Positions 42,194-50,050 of a stretch of 64,000 bases of DNA are shown piece after piece (position 1 is the first letter of the stretch; every line of letters begins with the position of its first letter). The notes beneath the pieces are model-generated. The model saw only the letters and a program-made list of their open reading frames with translations, ran no database searches and had not been told where the DNA came from. The stretch covers positions 7,068,001 through 7,132,000 of the forward strand of contig NZ_CP080647.1 in assembly GCF_019599145.1 (NCBI RefSeq). The letters run 5' to 3'. Position numbers and translations under genes: made by a program. Source of the DNA: Streptomyces akebiae (GTDB taxonomy: Bacteria; Actinomycetota; Actinomycetes; Streptomycetales; Streptomycetaceae).

Positions 42194-42844
42194 TCAGGCT
42201 CGGGATTCGAGCGTGAGGTGCTCACCGTCAAGGGGCAGGCCCAGTACAGCTGCGGCGATCCGCTCCACCGGCTCGGCGATGCGTGCCGCGGTCTCCCGCG
42301 CCACCCGCATGGGGGCACCGTAGGGATCAGCCACGTCATCGTCGTCCGCACCGTTGCCGTCAGTTCCACGCCGTGCCGCGGCGCCCCTGACCAGCGCTGA
42401 GGCTCGCTCGGCAGGGTCCGTCGCACCCGCGGCGTCCTCCGGACTCAGCAACCGGCCGAACTCACGCAAGGTGAAAGCCCGCTGCAAGGCCCACAGCGGA
42501 GACAGTCGCACGGCCGCCTCGCGGTGCTCCGTGGCAGCCCCCAGCACCAGGTCGGCGTCCTCCACCAGTGCTGCCGTCAGCCGGCGAGCGAGCGCGCCGC
42601 ACGGATCCCCGCCCAACTCGACGAGGAGGGTTGCCGCGGCCGGGTCCATGGGCGTTCCCGCCATGGCTGCGGTGCCGGCGCTGCTCACCCGGAAACTCTC
42701 CGATGTTTCTGGAGACGCGGCGAGCCGGGCCGTCAGCAGGCGCTCGGCCAGTGGGGAGCGGTGCAGATTTCCCGTGCAGACGACGAGCACGCGAAAGTGC
42801 GCGCCCCTGCGCCCCGGCATCGGCGAGGCAGGGGAAGGGCTCAT
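42194..42844 (-). CDS. Low-molecular-weight protein-tyrosine phosphatase
   Basis: 216 residues from the ATG at 42844. The P-loop is VLVVCTGNLHRSPLAERLL (CX5R with Ser), with LVLGAATEHREAAVRLSP. The general-acid loop is DVADPYGAP (Asp-Pro). A ~25-residue acidic insertion (GTDGNGADDDD) precedes it. Such phosphatases dephosphorylate the BY-kinase (here 24140) and close the EPS regulatory loop. It converges on the DUF4012 gene and ends the EPS locus before the IS cluster. Confidence 0.85.
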   Translation of the reverse strand: MSPSPASPMPGRRGAHFRVLVVCTGNLHRSPLAERLLTARLAASPETSESFRVSSAGTAAMAGTPMDPAAATLLVELGGDPCGALARRLTAALVEDADLVLGAATEHREAAVRLSPLWALQRAFTLREFGRLLSPEDAAGATDPAERASALVRGAAARRGTDGNGADDDDVADPYGAPMRVARETAARIAEPVERIAAAVLGLPLDGEHLTLESRA

Positions 42845-42977
42845 GGGGGAAGTATCCCGCCACGTGTGGTCGTCTGGGGCGCGCCTCACCGGGTGACCCG
42901 ACGCAGGAACACGGATGCTGCCTCGGGCGTCCCTGTCGCCCGCGCGCCCGCAAGCAACGTAGGGAGAGCCGGACTTA

Positions 42978-43862
42978 GAGGCCCTAACAGAAGTTGTTGA
43001 TCAAGTGACTTTCGGTGTGGGTGGTCGTTGGTCTGGTCGTGGGAAAGCGACAGTCGCGGCCATGGATCGTGTCGGATGAACTGTGGTCGCTGATCGAGCC
43101 GTTGTTGCCCGAGCCGGGTCCGAAGCTGGTGGAGGGCCGGCCTCGGGTGCCGGACCGGCAGGCGTTGTGCGGGATCCTGTTCGTGCTGCACACCGGTATC
43201 CAGTGGGAGTACCTGCCGCAGGAGCTGGGCTTCGGCTCCGGCATGACGTGCTGGCGGCGCCTGGCCGCGTGGAACGAAGCAGGCGTGTGGGACAAACTGC
43301 ACCTGGTGCTACTGAAGAAGCTGCGGGCGGCGAAGAAGCTGGACTGGTCGCGGGCGGTGATCGACTCCTCCCACGTCAGGGCGGCCCGAAGGGGCCCAAA
43401 AGCGGGCCCAGCCCGGTCGACCGCGCACGGCCGGGCAGCAAGCACCACGTCCTCACCGACGGCCAAGGCATCCCGCTCGCAGCCTCCCTGACCGGCGGCA
43501 ACCGCAACGACGTCACCCAACTCCTGCCGCTGCTCGACAAGGTCCCCGCCGTGGCCGGCGTCGTCGGCCGGCTCCGACGCCGGCCCAACGCACTCCTCGC
43601 CGACCGCGGCTACGACCACGACAAGTACCGCCGGCTGCTGTGGGCGCGCGGCATCCGCCCGGTCATCGCCGAGCGAGGCCAGCCACACGGCTCCGGCCTG
43701 GGCATCTTCCGCTACGTGGTCGAGCGCACGATCGCCTGGCTGCACGGCTTCCGCCGCCTACGGATCCGCTGGGAACGACGCGACGACATCCACGAAGCCT
43801 TCCTCGGCCTCGCCACCTGCCTGATCACCCACCGCCACGTCCAACGCCTTTGTTAGGACCTC
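42978..43862 (+). mobile_element. IS5-family insertion sequence, 885 bp
   Basis: Inverted ends GAGGCCCTAACAGAAG (left) and, inward from the right, GAGGTCCTAACAAAGG. The TTA at 42975-42977 is repeated at 43863-43865, a TNA-type target duplication. One transposase in two frames on the plus strand. Confidence 0.85.
43015..43856 (+). CDS. IS5-family transposase made by -1 frameshifting
   Basis: The first frame runs from 43015 through an HTH-type domain (WSLIEPLLPEPGPKLVEGRP, GIQWEYLPQELGFGSGMTCW) to AVIDSSHVRAARRGPK (first Asp). The second, one base back, continues GPKSGPSPVDRARPGSKHHV, LADRGYDHDKYRRLL (second Asp) and YVVERTIAWLHGF (Glu) to 43856. The frames meet at CCCAAAAGCGGG near 43400, an A4G slippery site typical of IS5/IS427 elements. 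The split is therefore probably programmed and the element may be active. Confidence 0.8.
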
Positions 43863-43865
43863 TTA

Positions 43866-44350
43866 CGCCGAGTCCACCGCTCTGGCCGCGCACAGCGGGA
43901 AGATCCGGCGGCGTAGGGCAGACTGACGACGACGCGGTCCTGCTCATCGCCCATACCCGGCCCACCGCTCCCGATGACGTGGCGACATGCAGTCTTCCCA
44001 GCGATCTCCGGGCGGCAGGGCAGGCACGCGAATACGTCCGCGAGAAACTGGCGTCGTGGGGCTCGGACGACCTCGTCACCACACCGAACTCCTGGTCAGC
44101 GAGCTCGTCGGCAACGTCGTACGCCATGCCGCGTTCCCCGGTGTCGAACTGTACGCCGCCTATGCGCGAAGCCGAGCCGACTGGAGGTTCGTCGAACTCC
44201 CCGGAGGGCACGACCGCATCATCTCCGCCGCAGGCTCGGTCGCCACCTTGCTCGAGTTGCGCGATGTGCTGCTTTGTCCGGACGAGCCGGTGCGGACGAT
44301 TGACTTGGCGCTCGCGCCGGAGCACCGTCCCGGCGGCGGAGCTGTGAGTT
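43866..44350 (+). pseudogene. Frameshifted ATP-binding (HATPase/anti-sigma-like) gene remnant
   Basis: One frame gives DDDAVLLIAHTRPTAPDDVA and LPSDLRAAGQAREYVREKLA, matching the C-terminal end of a SpoIIE-type phosphatase followed by the start of the HATPase domain common in Streptomyces. At about 44085 the frame shifts to TELLVSELVGNVVRHA (the N-box) and soon loses similarity. The IS5 element at its left edge and the frameshift leave only a fragment. Confidence 0.6.
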
Positions 44351-44677
44351 TCGCTTTGCGCGGTTGGACCAGGGCCCACCAGGTGGGCGGGGAGGAACAC
44401 CGGACAGGCCCTGGTGGATACTGGGGGTCTGGGGGCGCGGGCGGACGTCGGGCGCCGACCCCTGTCACGGGTCCGTCAGTCGCGGTGCAGCCAGACCGTG
44501 GTGTCCGGCGGCAGCAGCCCGTCCTTGTCCAGCCGCGTTGCTGCGAGGAGGGGGGCCACAGGCATAGATGAGAAGCTGTTGTCTTTTCGGGCGTGATGGG
44601 TGCATTTCCGCTGGTCGGGGATAGCAGTGGTGATTCCGTGGGAGTCGTGGCCTGTCGGGTCGTCGTTCCCCGGGAGG

Positions 44678-46093
44678 TCACGGATGCCGTCGGTTGTCGG
44701 ACTGCTGGAACAGCACGAGCTCGCAGCTCGCCGTCGAGTCGACGGGCTGCGGGAGGAGGCCGGCCGCATCCAGGCCGAGCTGGCTGCGGCTGAGCAGGAA
44801 TGGCAGGAGTGGGCGATTGCCCGCAGGCGGGTCGACACGGTGCTGGCTCCGGATAGCGGCGACACCGCCGGCACGGAGGCCACCGGCGATCGGCGGGATG
44901 CGGACGCGCCGACGGAACCCCGGGACGCGGCGAAGCCGAAGTCGCAGGTGTCGGCGTGGCGCCAGGGGCTGGCCTGGTCGGCGCTGTCGGTCGACTACCA
45001 GCGCATCCTCACGGCGCTCGCAGACCGGGACCGGCTCCATCAAGGGCCGCTGACCTGCCAGGAGATGGCCGCGTTGTTCGGCATGGACGTGGTGCCGGCG
45101 CGGGTGGAGGCACTGCGGTCGAAGGCGAAACGCCTGGTCGCGCGGGGTTGGCTGGCCGAGCGGCAGCCGGGCCGGTTCACCTCGCGGCAGGCGTGACCGG
45201 GCCAGGCGGCGCGTCATGAGCAGGGTCATCGACCAGTAGATCATCGCCTCGGCGCTGGTGGTGCGCCGCTCGAAGTCGCGCACCAGACGGCGGCTTCGCA
45301 TCAGGTGGGCGAAGAGGCGCTCGACGATCCACCGCTTTGGCAGCACCACGAACCCCTTCTGGTCGTCGCTGCGTTTGACGATCGCCAGGACCAGGGTGAA
45401 CGTGGCCAGGCAGTACTCGACGAGGCTGCCGGTGTAGCCGTCGTCGGCCCAGACCAGTTCGAGGCGGTGGTGCACGTCGGCGAGCTGCCCGAGCAGGACC
45501 TGGGCGGCGATGCGGTCGCCGGTGTCCGCGGCGGTGACCATTACGCCCAGCAGCAGACCGAGCGTGTCGACCACGACGTGCCGCTTGCGGCCGTTGATCA
45601 GCTTGCCGCCGTCGAAGCCCCGACTGTCCCCACCGACGACGGCGTCCGCCTTGACGGACTGCGAATCGATCACTGCGGCCGTCGGCTCCGCATCCCGCCC
45701 CAACTCCTCGCGCACCCTCGCGCGCAACCGGTCGTGGAACTCCTTGACCAGCAAGTTGTCGCGCCAGCGGCGGAAGAATGCGTAAATGCGGTCCCACGGC
45801 GGAAAGTCGACGGGCATCGCTCGCCACTTGATCCCGTTGTCCACGAGATACCGGATCGCATCGAGCATCACCCGGTGGCAGTACGCCTCCGGCCGGCCGC
45901 CCCGGCCACGCATCCAGCCCGGCACCGGCAGCAGCGGGCGGATGACGGCCCACTCCCCGTCCGTCATGTCCGTCGGATAGCGAGGCTGCCGCGTCCCGTT
46001 GTCGGCGGCGTTTCCGAACCGGTGAGCCAGGCAGTCACACTCCCAGGTGACCGCGCTGGACTGCCCGGCCATCGGCACGCAAGACTGCTGCAC
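44678..46093 (-). CDS. IS5-family transposase (IS B)
   Basis: Recognisable transposase runs from 46093 to about 45190: CDCLAHRFGNAADNGTRQPR, YPTDMTDGEWAVIRPLLPVP, AVIDSQSVKADAVV (Asp), LVWADDGYTGSLVEY (Asp) and RWIVERLFAHLMR (Glu). It is about 60 percent similar by eye to IS A. The frame then stays open to 44678, antisense to the accessory gene, giving 471 residues instead of ~310. The added tail has no family similarity and is likely not conserved. Confidence 0.8.
   Translation of the reverse strand: MQQSCVPMAGQSSAVTWECDCLAHRFGNAADNGTRQPRYPTDMTDGEWAVIRPLLPVPGWMRGRGGRPEAYCHRVMLDAIRYLVDNGIKWRAMPVDFPPWDRIYAFFRRWRDNLLVKEFHDRLRARVREELGRDAEPTAAVIDSQSVKADAVVGGDSRGFDGGKLINGRKRHVVVDTLGLLLGVMVTAADTGDRIAAQVLLGQLADVHHRLELVWADDGYTGSLVEYCLATFTLVLAIVKRSDDQKGFVVLPKRWIVERLFAHLMRSRRLVRDFERRTTSAEAMIYWSMTLLMTRRLARSRLPRGEPARLPLGQPTPRDQAFRLRPQCLHPRRHHVHAEQRGHLLAGQRPLMEPVPVCERREDALVVDRQRRPGQPLAPRRHLRLRLRRVPGFRRRVRIPPIAGGLRAGGVAAIRSQHRVDPPAGNRPLLPFLLSRSQLGLDAAGLLPQPVDSTASCELVLFQQSDNRRHP
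44684..45196 (+). CDS. IS-borne accessory protein: coiled coil plus winged-helix-like domain
   Basis: 170 residues from the ATG at 44684 (GGGAGG site); the longer frame to 44600 lacks one. Like its homologue at 15345: coiled coil (VVGLLEQHELAARRRVDGLR), a variable linker, and a conserved domain (SVDYQRILTALADRDRL, LTCQEMAALFGMDVVPARVE, KAKRLVARGWLAERQPGRFT). The coiled coil and C-terminal domain are conserved while the linker is not, which suggests selection on the protein. Role unknown; perhaps transposition control or target choice. Confidence 0.7.
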   Translation: MPSVVGLLEQHELAARRRVDGLREEAGRIQAELAAAEQEWQEWAIARRRVDTVLAPDSGDTAGTEATGDRRDADAPTEPRDAAKPKSQVSAWRQGLAWSALSVDYQRILTALADRDRLHQGPLTCQEMAALFGMDVVPARVEALRSKAKRLVARGWLAERQPGRFTSRQA

Positions 46094-46352
46094 CAGGGCC
46101 TCCTGCTGCTCGGTGATTCGACACCAACGAGCTGTTCAGGAGGCCCTGTCCGTATGCGCCCAGCGTCCCGCGACCACCCGATCGGGACTCCCGTTCGACG
46201 CGCATCCCGCAAGATCGAAAAGACAACAGCTTCTGAGCTTGACTCTGTCGGGAATCTTGGACTCGGCGGAGTCAACTGCCCAGGGTTCGCCAGGACTTCG
46301 GGCGAGGGATCTCGCGCTGGTCGAGGTAGTTCTGGAAGGCAGTCGGCCGGCG

Positions 46353-48659
46353 TGTCGGCGTACACACGATCGTCCCCGGTCGCGTACGAGTGAAAAGGGC
46401 CGTTTGATGGTGCGGTGAATCGTGGTGCCCGGCAGTCTGCTGCTCGTCCGGTGAAGGGTGGCGGAGGGCGGTGACGCGGTGGTTTTGGACCCGCAGCGCT
46501 GGCTGGAACTGCGGCGGTTCCGTGCTCTGGTCGAGTTAGGAGCGGTCAGTCTGACGGAGGTGGCCAAGGAGACTGGGCTGGACCGCAAGACGGTCCGCAA
46601 GTATCTGTCGAGCACGGCGGCGTCGGTGCCGCCGAGGCGGACGTCGAACGGCCGGCCCCGGAAGAAAGTGGTCGACGAGGTTGCCCCGTTGATCGACGCG
46701 ATGCTGCGGGCAGAGATCCTCATCAAGGGCGCCGTGGTGCACGAGCGTCTGGTGAAGGAGTACGGCTCGACGATCAACTATCAGCGGGTCAAGCTCTATC
46801 TGCAGGAGGCACGGCCGCGGATCGCGGGTGAACTGGGCATCGAGCCGCGGGAGTTGGCGGGTATGCACCGCCGCTTCGAGGTGGTTCCCGGGGCCCAGGC
46901 TCAGGTCGACTGGGGCGACGAAGGCAAGATCCTCGCCCACCTGGGAATCCCGAAGGTCTACTCGTTCCATATGGTGCTGTCGTACTCGCGCGATCCGTTC
47001 TGCTGCTTCACCACGAGCCAGGACCTGCAGACCTTCTTCGACTGCCACCGGCGGGCGTTTGCGCACTTCGGCGGGGTGCCGATGTCGATCGTCTACGACC
47101 GGACCAAGACCGTCGTGCGCCGGCACGTCGCCCCGGGCGAGGCGGTGCTGCTGCATCCGGAAGCGGTCGGCTTCGCCGGCCACTACGACTTCGATATCGA
47201 CGTGCTGGCCGCCTACCGGCCCACCGGCAAGGGCCGGGTCGAACGCCAGGTGTTGATCGTGCGTGATCACGTGCTGGCCGGCCGGGCGTTCTCCTCGCTC
47301 GAGGAGCTGGATGCCGCCTTCATGGCGTGGGTGCCGCAGCGACGCGCCCGCACCCACGCCACCCACCACGAGGTCATCGGACACCGCGCCGCCCGGGATC
47401 ACGCCGCCCTCAAGCCGTTGCCGCCCTCGCCCTATCTGGTGGCCGAGCGGCATCTGCGGCCGGTCGGCAAGGACTGCCTGGTCGCGTTCGGCGGAAACCT
47501 CTACTCGGTGCCCGCCCGCAAGGTCCGCCCGCGTCAGCTGGTCGAGATCAGAGCGACAAAATCCCAGGTCATGCTGCACACGACGGTCCCCGATGCCAGC
47601 GGCGAGACCCTGCTGTCCAGCCATCCGCGGGCAGTCGGCCGCGGCGTGGTCGTCAAGCAGGACGAGCACTGGGATGGCCTGCCGACCGGCAAGAACCGCC
47701 GCACCACGACGGGCGACGAGCCGCCACCACCGCGGAGCGAGTCCTCCGTGTCCGGTCGCATCGGGCCGTTGCAGGCCCTGTTGAACCGGGCCGCTGCAAC
47801 CCAGATCGAGGTCGGGAGACGGCCGTTGTCGGTCTATGACGAACTGACCGGCACCCGCATCCGCACCACGGCCGGCAAGCTCGGCCTGCCCCACCTCGCG
47901 GAAACCATCAACGAATACGCCCGCCGGGCCGACGAGGCGAAGATGGGCTACCTCGACTTCCTCGACCTGGTCCTGTCCGAAGAACTCGCCGTCCGCGACG
48001 ACCGCCGCTTCCGCCAGGGCCTGCGGCTGTCGAAGCTGCCGCACCACAAGACGCTGGACGAGTACGACTTCTCCTTCCAGCCCGAGCTCGACCCTCGCAA
48101 GGTCAAAGACCTCGCCAGCCTCTCCTTCGTCGACGGCAAGGCGAACGCCGCGCTGCTGGGGCCACCCGGGGTGGGCAAGACGCATATCGCCGTCGCTCTC
48201 GCGGTCGCGGCCTGCCGGGCCGGCTACTCGATCTACTTCACCAGCCTCGACGACATGGTCCGCAGCCTGAAGGCCGCCGAAGCGGCAGGCCGACTGGTCA
48301 ACAAACTCGGCACCTACCTGCGGCCGAGCGTCCTCGTGGTCGACGAAGTGGGCTACCAGCCCCTCGAACGCGCCGAGGCGAACCTGGTCTTCCAGGTCAT
48401 CTCCAAGCGCTACGAGAAGGGCTCCATCATCCTGACCTCGAACAAGACCTTCAGCGAATGGGGCCAGGTCTTCGGCGACGAGGTCCTCGCCACCGCCATC
48501 CTCGACCGCCTCCTGCACCACTGCGAAGTGATCGCGATCAACGGCCCGAGCTACCGGCTCAAGAACCGCCTCCAGGCCATCGAGCGAGAGACCGACGTGG
48601 CCTAACAACTGGGGACATTCAAACGTACCGGCCCAGCCCGAAGGGAGAGTACGCCGACA
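46353..48659 (+). mobile_element. IS21-family insertion sequence
   Basis: 2307 bp. Both ends begin TGTCGGCGTAC (left at 46353; right end at 48659 on the complement). It codes a single istA-istB frame. No clear target duplication. Confidence 0.8.
46458..48605 (+). CDS. IstA-IstB fusion protein of IS21
   Basis: 715 residues (GTG at 46458; GTG at 46479 has a better site, GGAGGG). IstA part: HTH LTEVAKETGLDRKTVRKYLS, DDE core with AQVDWGDEGKI (Asp), PMSIVYDRTKTVV (Asp) and the downstream FDCHRRAFAHFGG region. IstB part begins about residue 455 (SVYDELTGTRIRTTAGKLGL), with Walker A ALLGPPGVGKTHIAVAL and Walker B VLVVDEVGYQPLER. These are normally two overlapping genes; here they are one frame. 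It may be a natural fusion or a small deletion at the istA/istB junction. Confidence 0.85.
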   Translation: MAEGGDAVVLDPQRWLELRRFRALVELGAVSLTEVAKETGLDRKTVRKYLSSTAASVPPRRTSNGRPRKKVVDEVAPLIDAMLRAEILIKGAVVHERLVKEYGSTINYQRVKLYLQEARPRIAGELGIEPRELAGMHRRFEVVPGAQAQVDWGDEGKILAHLGIPKVYSFHMVLSYSRDPFCCFTTSQDLQTFFDCHRRAFAHFGGVPMSIVYDRTKTVVRRHVAPGEAVLLHPEAVGFAGHYDFDIDVLAAYRPTGKGRVERQVLIVRDHVLAGRAFSSLEELDAAFMAWVPQRRARTHATHHEVIGHRAARDHAALKPLPPSPYLVAERHLRPVGKDCLVAFGGNLYSVPARKVRPRQLVEIRATKSQVMLHTTVPDASGETLLSSHPRAVGRGVVVKQDEHWDGLPTGKNRRTTTGDEPPPPRSESSVSGRIGPLQALLNRAAATQIEVGRRPLSVYDELTGTRIRTTAGKLGLPHLAETINEYARRADEAKMGYLDFLDLVLSEELAVRDDRRFRQGLRLSKLPHHKTLDEYDFSFQPELDPRKVKDLASLSFVDGKANAALLGPPGVGKTHIAVALAVAACRAGYSIYFTSLDDMVRSLKAAEAAGRLVNKLGTYLRPSVLVVDEVGYQPLERAEANLVFQVISKRYEKGSIILTSNKTFSEWGQVFGDEVLATAILDRLLHHCEVIAINGPSYRLKNRLQAIERETDVA

Positions 48660-48666
48660 CGGGGGA

Positions 48667-50050
48667 GTGTAAATCTAACGGCGGATCCGACGATCATGGG
48701 AGAGACGTCAAGTGGCTGATACCGCCGTTGAGTTGGAGACCGTGGAACCTGTCGAGAGTGCCCAGTCCGGGCCGTCCGTCCCCGTGTCGGATGAGCAGCT
48801 GGTCGCGATGCTGGTGGAACGGGCCCGGTCGGAGGGACTGCAGCTGACTGGGCAGGGTGGGCTGCTGCAGCAGCTGACCAAGCGGGTCCTGGAGTCTGCG
48901 CTGGACGGTGAGATCGCCGATCACCTCGGCTATGAGAAGCACGATGCGGCCGGCCGGGGCAGTGGCAACTCCCGAAACGGGGGCCGGGCCAAGACTGTGC
49001 TGACCGACGTCGGGCCGGTCGAGGTCAAGGTGCCGCGTGACACTGCGGGCACGTTCGAGCCGCAGATCGTCAGGAAGCGGCAGCGGCGGCTGACCGGGGT
49101 CGACGAGATGGTGCTGTCGTTGTCCGCGAAGGGGCTCACGCACGGCGAGATCGCCGCTCACCTGGCCGAGGTCTACGGGGCCGAGGTGTCCAAGCAGACC
49201 ATCTCCACCATTACCGACAAGGTGATGGAGGGCATGGCCGAGTGGCAGAACCGTCCCCTCGACCGTGTTTACCCGGTTTTGTTCGTGGATGCCATCAACG
49301 TCAAGATCAGGGACGGGCAGATCGCGAACCGTCCGGTCTATGTCGTGATGGCGGTGACGGTGGACGGGACCCGCGACATCCTCGGCATCTGGGCCGGCGA
49401 CGGCGGAGAGGGCGCCAAGTACTGGCTGCACGTGTTCACCGAGCTGAAGAACCGCGGCCTGGACGACGTGCTGATGCTGGTCTGCGACGGGCCGAAGGGC
49501 CTTCCCGAGGCGGTGGAGACCGTCTGGCCTCGCACGATCGTCCAGACGTGTGTGGTTCACCTGCTGCGGAACTCGTTCCGATATGCGGCCCGCCAGGACT
49601 GGGACAAGGTCGCCAAGGCTCTCAAGCCCGTCTACACCGCGCCCAGCGAGGACGCGGCGACGGAGCGGTTCCTCGAGTTCCAGGAGACGTGGGGCCGAAA
49701 GTATCCGGCGATCGTGAAGCTGTGGTCGGACGCCTGGGCCGAGTTCGTGCCCTTCCTCTCCTTCGACGTCGAGATCCGCAAGGTCATCTGCAGCACGAAC
49801 GCGATCGAGAGCGTCAACGCCCGCATCCGCAGGGCCGTCCGGGCCCGCGGGCACTTCCCCAACGAGGCCGCCGCCCTCAAGTGCATCTACATGGCGCTGA
49901 TGAGCCTGGACCCGACCGGCAAGGGCCGCAAGAGGTGGACCATGCGCTGGAAAGCACCCCTGAACGCGTTCCAGATCGCCTTCGAAGGCCGCCTCACCCC
50001 GAGCAACAACTGACCATCAACAACCAAGATCAGCCGTTAAATTGACACAC
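48667..50050 (+). mobile_element. IS256-family insertion sequence
   Basis: Imperfect inverted ends: GTGTAAATCTAACGGC on the left, GTGTGTCAATTTAACGGC inward from the right. Only 7 bases separate it from the IS21 element; its right end abuts the IS1182 transposase gene. Confidence 0.75.
48712..50013 (+). CDS. IS256-family (mutator-type) transposase
   Basis: 433 residues from a GTG at 48712. Hallmarks: GRGSGNSRNGGRAKTVLTDV, PRDTAGTFEPQIV, VLFVDAINVKIRDG (first Asp), LMLVCDGPKGLPEAV (second Asp), TCVVHLLRNSFRY and STNAIESVNARIRRAVRARG (Glu). Length and all motifs are complete, so it is probably functional. Confidence 0.9.
   Translation: MADTAVELETVEPVESAQSGPSVPVSDEQLVAMLVERARSEGLQLTGQGGLLQQLTKRVLESALDGEIADHLGYEKHDAAGRGSGNSRNGGRAKTVLTDVGPVEVKVPRDTAGTFEPQIVRKRQRRLTGVDEMVLSLSAKGLTHGEIAAHLAEVYGAEVSKQTISTITDKVMEGMAEWQNRPLDRVYPVLFVDAINVKIRDGQIANRPVYVVMAVTVDGTRDILGIWAGDGGEGAKYWLHVFTELKNRGLDDVLMLVCDGPKGLPEAVETVWPRTIVQTCVVHLLRNSFRYAARQDWDKVAKALKPVYTAPSEDAATERFLEFQETWGRKYPAIVKLWSDAWAEFVPFLSFDVEIRKVICSTNAIESVNARIRRAVRARGHFPNEAAALKCIYMALMSLDPTGKGRKRWTMRWKAPLNAFQIAFEGRLTPSNN

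Larger units (their letters stand above)
44572..46233. mobile_element. IS5-type insertion sequence with an accessory gene (IS B)
   Basis: 1662 bp. The ends share GAAGCTGTTGTCTTTTCG as a perfect 18-base inverted repeat. TGA at 44569-44571 is repeated at 46234-46236. Layout is the same as IS A (15229): minus-strand transposase and convergent accessory gene. Its right flank abuts a 25-base sequence also found at the right end of the IS1182 element (51761-51785), so it landed at or in an IS1182-type remnant. Confidence 0.85.

Noticed and set aside
44476..44572. Minus-strand frame ending LLPPDTTVWLHRD as a glycosidase end
   Set aside because: Too short to identify; only about 30 residues before the IS junction.
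46536..48608. 690-codon minus-strand frame
   Set aside because: Antisense shadow of istAB; no family similarity.
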